NCBI GenBank assembly: GCA_026004655.1 | Contig: BPJO01000021.1 | Location: 1-54,546, forward strand | DNA: 54,546 nucleotides | Source of the DNA: Phycisphaerae bacterium | GTDB lineage: Bacteria; Planctomycetota; Phycisphaerae; Tepidisphaerales; Tepidisphaeraceae | Reading direction: 5' to 3' | The notes under the pieces: model-generated | The model's input: the letters and a program-made list of their open reading frames with translations, nothing else | The model's database searches: none | What the model was told of the DNA's origin: nothing | Position numbers and translations under genes: made by a program | Shown: positions 29,301-41,358 of the stretch, piece by piece | Numbering within the stretch: the first letter of the stretch is position 1 | Layout: each line of letters starts with the position of its first letter

Positions 29301-30994
29301 GCAAACGGTTTTCGCACCAAACTTCGTGCGTTGATCACGCGGTCTCTACGACGGGCATCTCTTGGCGTGAGAACTTGGACTCTCGGGTAAACGTTTAACC
29401 AGAGTGTCGTTCCATCGTTGGCATCCAGACAAGCAATGGCTCCCAGATTGGTCAGCACGTAAACTCGTCCGTCACTGAAACTCAGCATGGGAACAAAACC
29501 GCTAAGTGGCATGCCCGTTTCGGCATCGATCACCGCATTACCGACCGCAGCCGAGGCGATGTAGGTTGACCAAAGAAAACTCCCATCGTCGACTCGAAGC
29601 GCGACCAAGGACACTTCTTCGAACTGCCCCCCTCGATTGGACCTGACGGGAACGTACACCACATTGTTGTGAACAAGCGGCATGCCACAGAACACTCCAT
29701 CGGAGATCCGCGACTGTTCCGCAGGAAGTTTGAGTTTACGGGTCGTTACGCTCCATATCGGCCGTCCGTTGGCGCGATCCAGACAGACGACACGTGACTG
29801 ATTCTCCTGATTATTCAGGTTATTGTAAAAAAACCACGGACCGGAGACCTGTCCCAGAACACTGATGACATGTCGTTCGGTAACCGTCAGACCCAAAGGA
29901 ACTCCGGGAGGCAGTGGATTGGCCGGAACCGTGAAAGTACCCTTGGGATTGTCTGGGTGGGTTTGGACCCATTGAGAAAGAGGTAATCCCGAACTGAGGC
30001 TGAACGCATAGATTCGAGCATTATCCTGGAAAAACAATTCGTCCGAATCGACGACAGGAATGATCCCAGTCAAACCGCCTCCCCGGCGTTGTTCCTCGAG
30101 CTGGGTCATCTGTCGACGGTACATCAGGTTGTTTCTTCGTATCGTGAACGGGGGAAGTTCGATCGAAAATAGCCTCGCTCCACCATTACTGGTCCGTGAA
30201 GGAATCGCAGAGGCCTGAGGATTTCCGAACGGCATCGGCCAGGCATCGGCGGAGTGAAAGTTTTTGACCAAAGACACCCGGACCGATAACTCCCGTTCTA
30301 ACGCGTCTGCCAGAATGACAGGTTTGCCTTTGACGACACCAGTTGCTTCGGGATGTTTCTCGCGAAGCTCCTGAAGAAACGTTTGCGCAGAAGACACATT
30401 GCCTGAGAGATATTCGGCAATAGCGGTCAAGAACAGAACCCACGGTTGTTGCTCACCAAGGGATGGATGATAAGTCAACAACCGTCTGCCCATCCAAGCC
30501 GCTGAGGCGAATTGTCCGTTTTCCAGACTGGTTGAGAGCAGTTTCAACCCCGCGGTCCGAGCCGCGTTGGTGGGAAAGTATCGTAAAAGGACCCTCTGGA
30601 GTAACATCGGATCCTGACCGGATTGCTCCAGCAATTCCTGTGCAGATGGTTCATAACGCCAGCGATACACGGTCAGGCCTTCTTCAGGCCATCGGGCGAG
30701 TTTTTCCTGAACCACCAACGCCACGCTGGTGTACTGAACGATCTGGTTTTGCGGATCTGAACCGGTCGCGATGATCCGGTCGGCGTACTTATCGACGATC
30801 TCCTGATAAACATCCGCACTTTTTTCCCATTCGCGCAGACGTTCCATCCGTTCGGCTAGTGCGATCTTCTCCAACGCGATCCCGCTGTCCCGGACGTACA
30901 CAGCCGGTAAATCCATGATCGATGCAGATTCCTGTCCGACACAAACAGATAACCAGATCGTCAACAGGACCAATGGGTAGGTTGAAAACCGCAT
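26306..30994 (-). CDS. Large secreted PQQ-type beta-propeller and TPR protein
   Basis: The start is ATG 30994, which overlaps the upstream phosphorylase stop by one base (TGATG); a longer frame to 31045 is not meaningful. The 1562-residue protein has a signal peptide (PLVLLTIWLSVCVGQ), an N-terminal TPR-like part (EKSADVYQEIVDKY), a first propeller with BamB/PQQ-like blades (VVCLDRANGRPIWSVTT, IACLDANDGTTLWLN), a central helical TPR region (NPRQAIDRLDEAIQRLGK) and a second propeller (GRIVSVDLSNGSVQWQV). It is probably a periplasmic or envelope scaffold; quinone binding is not implied by the repeat name. Confidence 0.88.
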   Translation of the reverse strand: MRFSTYPLVLLTIWLSVCVGQESASIMDLPAVYVRDSGIALEKIALAERMERLREWEKSADVYQEIVDKYADRIIATGSDPQNQIVQYTSVALVVQEKLARWPEEGLTVYRWRYEPSAQELLEQSGQDPMLLQRVLLRYFPTNAARTAGLKLLSTSLENGQFASAAWMGRRLLTYHPSLGEQQPWVLFLTAIAEYLSGNVSSAQTFLQELREKHPEATGVVKGKPVILADALERELSVRVSLVKNFHSADAWPMPFGNPQASAIPSRTSNGGARLFSIELPPFTIRRNNLMYRRQMTQLEEQRRGGGLTGIIPVVDSDELFFQDNARIYAFSLSSGLPLSQWVQTHPDNPKGTFTVPANPLPPGVPLGLTVTERHVISVLGQVSGPWFFYNNLNNQENQSRVVCLDRANGRPIWSVTTRKLKLPAEQSRISDGVFCGMPLVHNNVVYVPVRSNRGGQFEEVSLVALRVDDGSFLWSTYIASAAVGNAVIDAETGMPLSGFVPMLSFSDGRVYVLTNLGAIACLDANDGTTLWLNVYPRVQVLTPRDARRRDRVINARSLVRKPFAQDPPMIVDGKLFVAPSDSDEILICEAVSGAVIRRIPRNLESSRFEPVDMMLAVTDDHLILGNRSTLFSIPWKTFDPNKKLLANGGKYRTFDHPSGSGKSDPVIRGRPFVAADRIYVPIESKLYRMSIRQWRVEDAYPSSGTWDTNEEAPGNVLATPDHVIIAADSRVTVYTDLAVATAKLDQQIQKSPSDPEPYVKYAELLLISGNPRQAIDRLDEAIQRLGKDGSGKLAASELRNRLFEITCGFAIKLQLSDSVTPEIIRQLFSRARAVADLPSQQVRYRLAHASFLRTSNDPAGEIVLYQEILSNPSWRSVIINGRNGDVPAGIEVRTALAELVEKRPEMYASFEEQARSKLASYLAEPSTPPELFVHLAEQYPLSSVAVPALQQAAEQFSKAKKFSLSILTLRELLKRTKDDSIRLKTLESMARTYLQMPGQIELAILRLEQARRIDPSAKLSASLKLNEQEQIQPIALTEAIRILKTHYANHQASLLPVLNLPDGNVQPDKPPLLSVQEYEGVVSLVPQQDKISRPDRLVVYTRDSKVLQFQAGAIQPLDKGIHVAAKPLGCGFYGDRLVIVTPVAVYAVEGGKILWSVAAKDLLSIGTVDREVYTDPNVRKINAPADEGANPQDNAQPPILIDQRLMAANRILRLPPTEDNSTDNPDDKTISYFRLLSDRVILRTSNGRIVSVDLSNGSVQWQVRTLEESLVRHFKATDDFIVIGSFDAGGYSEVKVLDTLNGLNVLSLTFDPQQDSQQLMNLVLSSDGMLVTTTLNELAAHNLYDLDHGSWKRELGKLQGGQIPFVNMTSGDHLQIIDGKIFALTAVGNRPQVIRVFDLYTGESLKIEDPRTGRKMDQVFSVENVGTLNAFPPMLMIKNAGDYLYVIGDRSFKAYQLEGRGSWASDGLVQRGTLADLILARDYAVLIQTPTNPRTTQTVPSFQISAYSRAIVSRGEESGLLTHRVTIKDSSKILIGQWQVTNGSIYYVTTDQKLKLLRSNF

Positions 30995-31929
30995 CAAATA
31001 ACTCCAAGCGGTAAACGGATCAGGGGTCTGAAATAATTTATCCACAAAGGAGCTAAACGTTCTACTTCATCTTTGGCAATTTTTGAACGATCCGACCAGA
31101 TCGCCAGCTTCAACGCTTCCCGGGCCGGGCATTCTTTGAGTCGGGAAGGGTCTGACGCGATTCTGGCGATGGCTCTTCGGATTAATTCAATCGCGTTCTG
31201 CGTCGCCTCTTGGAGATTTGCGATGATTTCCTTCAGTAGCGCAGAAGCATTGGGTTGGGTCACCTGATTTTTGGCGGGAGAGTTTTTCCAACAGTCATAG
31301 TCGGTCACCAGCGCGACCAAGGCATAACTGATCTCGGCTTCCTTGGCCAGCTTGGCTTCGGGCATCGCGGTCATACCGATCAGATCGCCTCCCCAGAGCC
31401 TGTGCATCAGGGATTCGGCTCGGGTAGAAAAGGCCGGCCCTTCCATGCAGACATAACACCCACCGTCATGCACGGCCGATCCGGTCTGTTCGGTCGGAAC
31501 CGATTCCAACAAGATCCGACGCAAGACAGGACAAAAAGGTTCGGAAAACTCGACATGGACCGCAGCCCGTTCATAAAAAGTGCTCGGACGGTGCGTTTTA
31601 TCGATAATCTGATCCGGGATCACCAGGTCACGGGGCTTGTATTCCTCACGCAACGAACCGACCGCACCGCTCGCGATAATATGAGTGACCCCTAGCTTTT
31701 TCATCGCGAAAATATTCGCTCGTGAATTGATTTGCGACGGGGGAATCGTGTGTCCCACGCCATGACGGTGCAAAAAAAAGACCGCAATATCATCCCATTG
31801 CGTCTCGATGATAGGCGCTGAAGGCATGCCGAAAGGTGTCTGAATTACGTGTGCAACACCTTCGGACCGTTGTGATAGCGCTTCTCCGAGTCCGGAACCA
31901 CCGATCAATCCGATTCTGAGGTCACTCAT
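30994..31929 (-). CDS. mtnP: S-methyl-5'-thioadenosine phosphorylase
   Basis: The 311-residue protein opens with IGLIGGSGL and contains HRHGVGHTIPPSQINSRAN, IASGAVGSL, MEGPAFSTRAES, IGMTAMPEAKLAKEAEISYA and VTDYDCW, the standard PNP/MTAP family II set. It cleaves methylthioadenosine to methylthioribose-1-phosphate and adenine in methionine salvage, fitting metK elsewhere in the window and speA at the edge. The C-terminal approximately 45 residues extend past the usual core. Its TGA overlaps the ATG of the PQQ/TPR gene by one base, so the two are probably translationally coupled though functionally unrelated. Confidence 0.93.
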   Translation of the reverse strand: MSDLRIGLIGGSGLGEALSQRSEGVAHVIQTPFGMPSAPIIETQWDDIAVFFLHRHGVGHTIPPSQINSRANIFAMKKLGVTHIIASGAVGSLREEYKPRDLVIPDQIIDKTHRPSTFYERAAVHVEFSEPFCPVLRRILLESVPTEQTGSAVHDGGCYVCMEGPAFSTRAESLMHRLWGGDLIGMTAMPEAKLAKEAEISYALVALVTDYDCWKNSPAKNQVTQPNASALLKEIIANLQEATQNAIELIRRAIARIASDPSRLKECPAREALKLAIWSDRSKIAKDEVERLAPLWINYFRPLIRLPLGVI

Positions 31930-32031
31930 GATCCTTGGTTGTTGACTAGACAGCAGGGTTTGTCAACCAAATAAACCTATCAGAAATTATGAACCCGATA
32001 TTTCCTATAGGAATAGGAGAGTAGATCGAAA

Positions 32032-33028
<997 letters not shown>

Positions 33029-33190
33029 TCAAGGAACTCTTATGAACCGTAGCGGTCTTTATACACGGGTCGGTTTTTGTTGCATAAGACGGAAAAGATG
33101 TAATCATATTAATTAAATATATCCGTCAAAACAGGCAGTCTAAGACTTATATCTCAAATGATCCGAATAATCATTGGTAAAGGAGGAATC

Positions 33191-33962
33191 ATGAACAGGA
33201 TAGCGACTAGGGGCTCGGCAGCGGTCAAGGGGATGATTGCTCTGGGGGTGTTAATCCTCATCGGCGCAGCTGTATGGTATTTTGTCAGCGACATTTTCAG
33301 GACCAAAGTCGATGCCGGTTTCACCCAAGCCACCAAATGGACCCCCGAAAATATCGCCAAAGACCCTCAAAATTACCTGAATTATGTCGAGGCAGAGACC
33401 ATCAAGGCCCAACAATCGTTAAAGGCGTCACGCATTGCGATCGCACAGAACCGGTCGAAACTCGAAAGCATCAAATCCGAAGCATCTGCCAAAATCAATA
33501 CCGGTGAAAAAGCCATCAAAGAACTAGTTTCGGCCTATAAGACTGCTAGCGTTTCGAATGCTTTCCCGATTTCCTGGAACGGACGAAACCTCGAAAAGGA
33601 AAAAGTTCAGCAACAAGTTGTCGCCTTGGACAAGGAAGTGAAAATTCAGAAAAAATCTACTGGCCAAAGTGGAAAACGGGTTGAAAAAGTTGGATGCTCA
33701 AGAAAGCAAAATTTCCGAGGCCGAGGCGAATGCTCAGTCCCAACTATCAGAGATCCGCGCGAACCGCGAATTACTGAAAGTTCAGACCCTAACCGATGAC
33801 CTGAAGGACAAACTGGTGTCCATGCAAAGTGCTGTCGCAGCAACCATCGGAGCCGCCAGCGATACCAGTTCGGTGATATCCCTGGACCAACTCACTGTCG
33901 AATCCGAATCGTCGTCGGTCGATACTTCAGCCTTTGATAAAATCCTACAAAGTACCAACTGA
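33191..33962 (+). CDS. Membrane-anchored coiled-coil protein 1 (frame broken)
   Basis: ATG 33191 follows a strong AAAGGAGG (33178-33185). The protein of about 257 residues has one membrane helix (about 14-33, MIALGVLILIGAAVWYFV), the segment KWTPENIAKDPQNYL (about 49-63), a first coiled coil, the segment FPISWNGRNLEKEKV, and a second coiled coil (LDAQESKISEAEANAQ) with a polar Ser-rich tail. A run of six A at 33650-33655 carries a one-base frameshift. I recognise no family. The next gene repeats the same order of elements, so they are paralogues. Confidence 0.75.
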
Positions 33963-33975
33963 CTGCTGACCAACA

Positions 33976-34764
33976 TTGAAAAAGCGGATCGTCCATTCTC
34001 CTGTTTATTTTGATCGGGACGGCCACGTTTCTGGGGTGGAAGGTTCTGAAATCCTCGGTCCCTTCGGGAGCTATTTCGGGTGATCCGAAAACCAGTTCTC
34101 TCCGAGGTCGAATGGTCGCCGGAACGGATTGCTTCAGACCCGGAAGGGTATCTGGTTTATTCCAGTCAGCAGGTTCAGCAACAGATCAAGGCCCGGGAAA
34201 AGCGTCTGGAGCAGCTTTCGCAACGTCGTGCAGAATTAAGCCGTAAGCGAGATGAACTGCTCGGAAAAATGTCGGAAGTGGCGAATTTCCGCCGACGTCT
34301 GGACTCGGCCTATCAACGCGCCTTGGATGAAGATCGCTGGCCGGTTCGGTTGGCCGGTCGGACTTTTGACCGCGAACGCGTCAAAGTCATCTTGTCGGAA
34401 ACCCAGCCATGGTTGAATGACCGCGAACCCCCTGGCTGAGGCGTATAACGCCGCGTTCAGAAAAATGGATGAAACCCAGCAAGCATTACGTAAACGACAT
34501 CCGAATCCTCAACCAACTGGGTGAACGGATCGCGCTGGATATCGAGCGAGTCAAAATCAACCAGGGAAACGCAGAACTGGATCAGTTACGCAAAAATGAA
34601 TCGGAATTGGCGTCGTTGTCACGGACACTGGCACAGATGAGTGAAGAACAGGTGTCGGTACCATCAGACGCCCAGCCGACTGCGCAGATCGATATTGACG
34701 CCCTTATTGAAGTGAATCGGGGAGGACCCCGGATAGTCCGGTGGAACGACCAGAGAAGGAATAA
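33976..34764 (+). CDS. Membrane-anchored coiled-coil protein 2, paralogue of protein 1 (several frame breaks)
   Basis: The probable start is TTG 33976 (uncertain). Joined frames give a membrane helix (ILLFILIGTATFLGWKVL), EWSPERIASDPEGYL, a coiled coil (EKRLEQLSQRRAELSRKR), DRWPVRLAGRTFDRERV and a second coiled coil (DQLRKNESELASLSRTLAQ), the same order as in the gene before it. Breaks are inferred near 33985, 34080, 34425, 34490 and 34725-34732; the last would allow the TAA at 34762-34764, four bases before the next start. So many breaks leave open that it is a decaying duplicate, but the conserved motifs favour sequence errors. Confidence 0.6.
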
Positions 34765-34768
34765 GACG

Positions 34769-36383
34769 ATGAGTTTCAGCAGGATATTGTTCAATAGTGC
34801 TCGGGTGGATCCTGGGGTCAGGTTTTTTAGGACAGTCGTTTGCTCAGGACGGACTCGGTGGGGCCGCAGCCGATGCAGAACTGGTCGAAACACGTACCGA
34901 GATTCCCCGCCTCAAAGCGGCTGCGCCTTATCAGATGAAAGACAATACGGTTGATGTCGAATTGTCCGAATACGCGGGGTACTCTGGTTTAATCGTGGCA
35001 AACAACGGACTGCAGCCAAACGAAAACTCCCTTTTTTTCAAAAAATACGGGTTTAAAGTTCGCCTGACCCTGAGTGAAGAAGAAAACTGGTCGGCGGTGA
35101 ACAGCGGACGAATCGCTGTTTCGGCTACGACCACAGACGTACTGGCAGCTTACGGGAAGCAATTCGAGGTCGTGGTTCCTGCTCAAATCGGTTATTCCCG
35201 TGGCGCGGACGGGATTGTGGTACGGTCCGATATCAAACGTATCAACCAGTTGAAGGGTAAGGTTCTGGCAACAGCCCAGTTCACCGAAGCGGATTTTTTC
35301 GTTCGATATCTTGCTCAGGAAGCAGGTATCGAGATCAATATGCTGGGGGATCTGTCCGATAAACCCGATCCCGAAAAAATCAATCTGGTGTTCTGTGCCG
35401 ATGCCTTCGGAGCCGGGGATCTGTTTCTACGGGACCTCAAAGCCGGTCGAAACCGACTGGCCGGTTGTGTCACCTGGGCCCCCAAAACCACCGAAGTGGT
35501 CGATGCGTCGGGCGGAAAAGCTTCGTTGTTAACTACCAATCGTAATTTGCTGATCGTTGCAGACGTTCTGATCGTTAACAAGGGATTTGCCCAAGCTCAT
35601 CCGGATATCGTCAAAGGATTGGTCGAGGGACTTTTGGCGGGGAATCAGATGGTTCGGGAAAACCCGGACGCACATCTGGAAACTCTCTCCAAGGCGTTCG
35701 GATGGGACAAAACCCAAATCAAAGAGGAACTGACGAAGGTGCACCTATCGAATCTGCCGGAGAATATCGCGTTTTTCAACGGGACGATCGACTCTGCAGG
35801 GAGTTTTTCGGGCATCTATCAAAGTGCCGTCCTGGCTTACGGTTCGGATCTGATCAAAAATCCTCCCGACAGCGATCGATTTGTAGACCTACGTCATTTG
35901 GAATCCTTGGACAAGTCCGGGGTTTTTCGAGGACAGAAAATCTCCATCGCACCCATTCGCAGTTCGAGCGGGATCGGAACGATCGAAGGAGATCCTCTGT
36001 TGACCAAGGACATCCGGTTTTATTTCGAACCCAACAGCGCGGTTCTGGACATGAATAATCCGACGAATGCGGAAAATCTGGAAAGTATTTCCAAGATGCT
36101 GAAGGTCAGTCCCGGATCGACGATTCTGCTTCGTGGGCACGTGGATAACGCACTGGTGGAACAGTTTCGTCGTCAGGGGGGCGAGCCGTTTGTGCGTCAG
36201 ATGTCCCTCAAAGCCATGCAACTGTCGAAGGATCGTGCCAACGCCGTACGGAAAAAGCTTCTGGAGACATACAAGCTGGATGAGAATCGTGTCGAAAGCG
36301 TTGGTAGGGGTTGGGAAGAACCGACGGGAACGGATCCGGAAAAGAATCGACGGGTCGAGGTCCAGTGGTTTACCATCGAATAA
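34769..36383 (+). CDS. Substrate-binding protein fused to an OmpA peptidoglycan-binding domain
   Basis: ATG 34769 follows AGAAGGA (34754-34760). A signal peptide (MSFSRILFN, then LGWILGSGFLGQSFAQ) is split by a frameshift near 34795. The first 350 residues form an NMT1/SsuA-like periplasmic binding domain (GLIVANNGLQPNENSLFFKK, GIVVRSDIKRINQLKGKVLA, VADVLIVNKGFAQAHPDIV). The last 130 form an OmpA/MotB-type domain: IRFYFEPNSAVL, ILLRGHVDNA, LSKDRANAVRKKLLE, RVESVGRGWEEP and NRRVEVQWF. It probably samples a small ligand while tethered to peptidoglycan. No permease or ATPase lies next to it; its partners here are the two coiled-coil proteins. Confidence 0.85.
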
Positions 36384-36416
36384 CTCCACAATTCCGGCAG
36401 AAAACATCGAAAATAT

Positions 36417-36443
36417 GGGGACGGTTCACAGCGAACCGTTCCC
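36417..36443 (-). terminator. Terminator between SBP-OmpA gene and gmd (probably bidirectional)
   Basis: GGGGACGGTTC (36417-36427) pairs with GAACCGTTCCC (36433-36443) over eleven pairs including one G-U. On the minus strand the stem is followed by ATATTTTCG, so it should end the gmd transcript; it also lies 34 bases after the plus-strand stop at 36383. Confidence 0.7.
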
Positions 36444-36468
36444 GTCGATTAGACGGTTGGATGACGAA

Positions 36469-37490
<1,022 letters not shown>

Positions 37491-37510
37491 AAGTTTCCCG
37501 ATCCTGATAT

Positions 37511-38522
37511 TTATCCCCTTTGCTGTCGCAGGCGTTCGAGGCAAACCGTGTTGCCTATCGTGTCCTCCGGAGTCACAAACGGGGGGAGCTGAGTCAAAGA
37601 TAGTATCGGCGAAGGCGTCAGCTTCGATTCCATAAAGAGGACGTGAATCCTGGATCCGATAAACTGTCGGCGTAGGCACCGTGGGCGTTACAGACGGGTT
37701 ATCCTGTTTAGGTGGAACAGATTGACCCAAGATCACCTCGCCGTTACCCGGAGGCGGTTTCCAGGGAACGGGGATGCGAATATAACCCTCTTCCCCGCAA
37801 ATGAATGCGGTATTGTCCGCCTGTGTCATCATTCCGACGGTAAACTCCATAGAAGTTCCATCAGGAAACTGACCGATCACCGAGGTCAGTTCGTCCACGC
37901 CGCTGGGATGTGTGTGACTTACTCGATACAGTTGATCCGGTTCCTGGCCTGCGATCAAACGCGAAAAGTTCAGACAATAGCACCCCACGTCCATCAGAGC
38001 GCCACCTCCGAGAGAGGGATCGAAACGGATATTGCTTTGTGTTTGTCGGACACGGTAACAGAAGCTGGTACGGATCAGTTTGACACGCCCGATCCGACCG
38101 GATCGGACGAGTTCCAAGGCTTTGTGCGTTTGGGGGTGAGCACGATACATAAAGGCTTCGATGAGGATGCGTCCGTGTTTACGGGCCACATCAAACATTT
38201 CTTCGGCTTGGGATACGGTCATGCTCAAAGGTTTTTCACATAAGACGTGCTTACCAGCGCGAAGGGCTTTGATCGTCCATTCGTGGTGCATCGTGTTGGG
38301 AAGCGAGATGTAAATCGCATCGCAGGTGTCATCGGTCAACAGATCATCGTAGCGGGAGAATTTCTGTGGGATTTGAAACGCTCGTGCGAATGCCTCTGCC
38401 GACTCGCGGTTCCGAGAGCCGACTGCTGTCAGTTGGCTGCGTGTACTATGTATAACGCCGGCAGCAAACTGCCTGGCAATATTTCCTGTACCGAGAATTC
38501 CCCATCGCAACTTCATTCCCAT
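37511..38522 (-). CDS. Gfo/Idh/MocA-family oxidoreductase (frame broken near the end)
   Basis: About 337 residues: [19 protein letters not shown] (nucleotide-binding fold), [22 protein letters not shown] and [19 protein letters not shown] run of six G (37581-37586) shifts the frame; in the corrected frame the protein ends [11 protein letters not shown] with TAA at 37511-37513. As written, it would read through into gmd and give a false 586-residue fusion. Possible starts are 38522 and 38516. The gene is 20 bases upstream of gmd and probably in its operon, so it may act on a nucleotide sugar or a glycan-derived sugar. Confidence 0.87.
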
Positions 38523-38555
38523 ACCATGAACATAATATGATCTTGCCCGATCCTG

Positions 38556-39315
38556 TCACACAATTAGTGGTCGTTTAACAGAAGATTCCATCCCCGGAAA
38601 ATCGGATAACCCGCTGGAAGATGATCGATCAAGCCATCGATCAGCCACTTCAAGATCCATGGGCGTCGTGATTTTGATATTCCGATCTTCCCCCGGAACT
38701 AGGTGAACTTGCTGACCGGCCAGTTCAAGAATTTGCAAGTCATCGGTTACCTGATCAAGCGGAACGGGGGGCACTTTTCATAAGCCTGCAACAGGTCCGA
38801 ACGACGCATGCACTGAGGCGTTTGCATGGCCCAGAGTGTTTCGCGTGAAACAGTTCGAATCACGGGTGCCGGCAGGGGACCCTGTGCCTGTTTGATGGTC
38901 AGATTGACGGGCATTGCGGGTGCAGCAGCCCCATAGGTGAGGGCGGCCCGAAAAGTACGATCGATCAAATCCTGCGAAACCAGCGGACGCGCAGCATCGT
39001 GAACGGCGATCCATTCGGAACGGGTCACGCGGGCAGCTTCCCAAACGGTGTGTGCACGCGAAGGCCCGCCCTGGCACCAACGAAGCTTTCGACTGTTTAA
39101 CATTTCGTCGGCATGATGAAGTTGTTGAATGGCCTGCTCAAGGGTTTTTTCGATCACGCGTCGCGATGACGACTTCATAAACATCTTCTCGCGGCAAAAA
39201 AACATTCAAGACATGAACTAGAACGGGTTGACCTTTGAGGTTGGCCATCAGCTTGTTCTGTCCGAATCGGGTCGAAAGACCGGCTGCGGGAAAAATGACC
39301 GAAAAAAAATGACAT
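38556..39315 (-). CDS. ispD: 2-C-methyl-D-erythritol 4-phosphate cytidylyltransferase (frame broken)
   Basis: Joined frames give VIFPAAGLSTRFGQNKLMANL (nucleotide-binding loop), GGPSRAHTVWEA, EWIAVHDAARPLVSQDLID, LWAMQTPQCMRRSDLLQAYE, VTDDLQILE and EDRNIKITTPMDLEVA, the full IspD set for the MEP isoprenoid pathway. Frame breaks fall in homopolymers: a run of eight A at 39302-39309, six T at 39145-39150 and six G at 38766-38771. The enzyme should be essential, so the breaks are probably errors. It is followed on the same strand by nothing close; a PIN/TRAM gene lies just upstream. Confidence 0.87.
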
Positions 39316-39354
39316 AGAGCTTCGTTCGAGTGTATTCCCTACAATATGAGTAAG

Positions 39355-40426
39355 TTAATCACTAGCAGAGGTTGTAGTTCTTCGGGTGGTGACTGTCTCG
39401 CTGAAACGACCAAAGATCATTTTACCGGCACTGGTTTGCACGGTGTTGGTTACAGAAAACTCGATTTCTTCATTCAAATGAGAGCGTGCTTGTTCGACGA
39501 CGACCATGGTGCCGTCATCGAGGTATCCAACACCTTGACCGGGTGACTCACCGGGTTTGATGATTCGTACGGAAAGTTTTTCGCCCGGTAGAACGTCCGG
39601 TTTCAGATGTGAAGCCAATTCATTGATGTTGACAATATCAATTCCTGCCAGTTGGGCCACCTTGCTCAGATTATAATCGGTAGTCAGGATTTTGGCCTGA
39701 AGATCTTTGGCCAGATTCATGATCCGCTGATCGACCGTTTCGGAGGGATCCGCCCGTCCGGTTTCGTAAGTGATCAGATCAACCCTCGGGTGTTGTTGGA
39801 GCTTGGCCAGTACGTCAAGTCCTCGTCGGGCTTTGCTGCGCTTGAGTCGATCATTCGAGTCAGCAATCGTCTGAAGTTCCTGGAGGACGAATCGAGGAAC
39901 GACCATTTGGCTTTCGAAGATACCCGGTTTCGACAAGAGAAGCGATTCTCCCGTCGATCAATGAGCTTGTATCCAGCAGAATAGGTTTGATACCGCGTGT
40001 TTGCTTGCGAAACTCGACGTAGGGGACGATGAATCGAAAGTCATCTTTGGTCTGCATGATGAAGCTGATCGAAAAATAGGTGGTCGTGCAATAGGTCAGA
40101 AGTTGGAGGAATGCGGAGAGTTGTCGGGGATACTGAGTGTCAAAAGTGAGCTGGCGAATAACCAGATCGACCACAAAACTCATGGCATAACCGGCAATGA
40201 CGCCGACAATCAGTCCAAAAAAAGTACCCGCGAACAAAGCCAGTTTTCGTCGACTTGGGGCAAGAATATCAATGCAAATGGAAAGGACCCCGACGGAAAG
40301 AGCGATCGCGACGGCTAGCCAAGAAGCATTCGAGGTTTCGGGTGTTTCAGAAACAACAAACTTCCAACCAATGGCTGCCATTAGCAGCACGAAAACCGCT
40401 CGCAGGATGATTAGAAATATACTCAT
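39355..40426 (-). CDS. PIN/TRAM-domain membrane protein (YacL-like; frame broken)
   Basis: Four N-terminal membrane helices (about residues 1-120) are followed by a PIN nuclease-type domain (PILLDTSSLIDGRIASL, VVPRFVLQELQTIAD, KARRGLDVLAKLQ, ILTTDYNLSKVAQLAGI with acidic residues in place) and a C-terminal TRAM domain (GYLDDGTMVVVEQA, VQTSAGKMIFGRF). This is the YacL/PilT-like architecture often found beside ispD. A single frameshift lies near 39915-39925. RNA is the expected ligand; function is not settled. Confidence 0.88.
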
Positions 40427-40474
40427 ATGGACCCGGCTGTATCTCGACAGAGGCCGAACACACTTTCAACGGTG

Positions 40475-41358
40475 TTACCCGCTCTGATAAGCCCACCACA
40501 GCACGATCACGCCTAATATCATACGATAGACCGCAAAAGGTACAAACCCCCGTTTTTTTCACCCAAGCCATGAACCAGGCGATAACCAGATAGGCGCTAA
40601 TAAAACTCGTTAGTCCTCCGATGCCTAAGGTGATCCAGCGTTCGAGATTCATTCCACCCGAAATGTAAGCGGGGGGTCCCGGGAGAGGCAGCAAGAGATT
40701 TTTTGAGATCAAACAAGCAAGCAGCCAACATGATCGGAATACTCACGTAAAAGCTAAACTCCAAGGCAGTTTTTTCGGGTCAAACCCGCGATCTGACCGG
40801 CCGCAATGGTGCTCATGCTACGACTGACACCCGGAAACACAGCACTGAGAATCTGAACCGCACCGATCCAGGCTGCTTGCCAAGGAACAATACGATCGAC
40901 GCTGTCGATCCGTCCCTTTTTTCCGTAGATCACGTCGACTACCCACATAACGATCCCCCCCCACCAGCAAAGCCCATCCCATGATCACAAGACTTGCAAG
41001 ATTTTCCTTGATACTGTCGGACAACAGCGCTGCAGGTACACCCGTCACAACGGTTGCAATCCCGACCAGTGCAAGGGGGTGTGCGTAAAACTTCTCCGGA
41101 CTGATTTTTCCCCTGAACCAGCTTGCAACAAACTCTAGCAGTTGTCTACGGAAATAAATCACCACAGCCAGGATGGCGGGCAGCTGAATCGCTACGGCAA
41201 ACATCTTCCAAAACCCATCATTCAGATCGATTTTGAGAATGGCTTGAGCGATACGGATGTGGGCCGTCGAACTGACCGGTAAAAAACTCGGTCAGCCCTT
41301 CGATAATTCCGACGATAACAGCAATCAGATATGGATTCACGATAATTCTATCGGTCAT
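40475..41358 (-). CDS. uppP: Undecaprenyl-diphosphate phosphatase UppP/BacA (several frame breaks)
   Basis: Joined frames give AVIVGIIEGLTEF, LPVSSTAHI (catalytic-type loop, recovered by dropping one T), FAVAIQLPAILAVVIYFRR, AVFPGVSRSMSTIAAG (second catalytic loop with GxSRS) and a hydrophobic C-terminus ending WWAYQSG. It recycles undecaprenyl pyrophosphate for wall synthesis. At least five indels are needed, at homopolymers including A6 41281-41286 and C8 40955-40962. The start at 41358 overlaps the end of pgsA by 11 bases. Confidence 0.82.

Noticed and set aside
34469..34954. Coiled-coil protein 2 reading in frame into the SBP-OmpA start
   Set aside because: A TAA in the neighbouring frame at 34762-34764 and a separate ribosome binding site at 34754-34760 point to two genes and an indel near 34725-34732.
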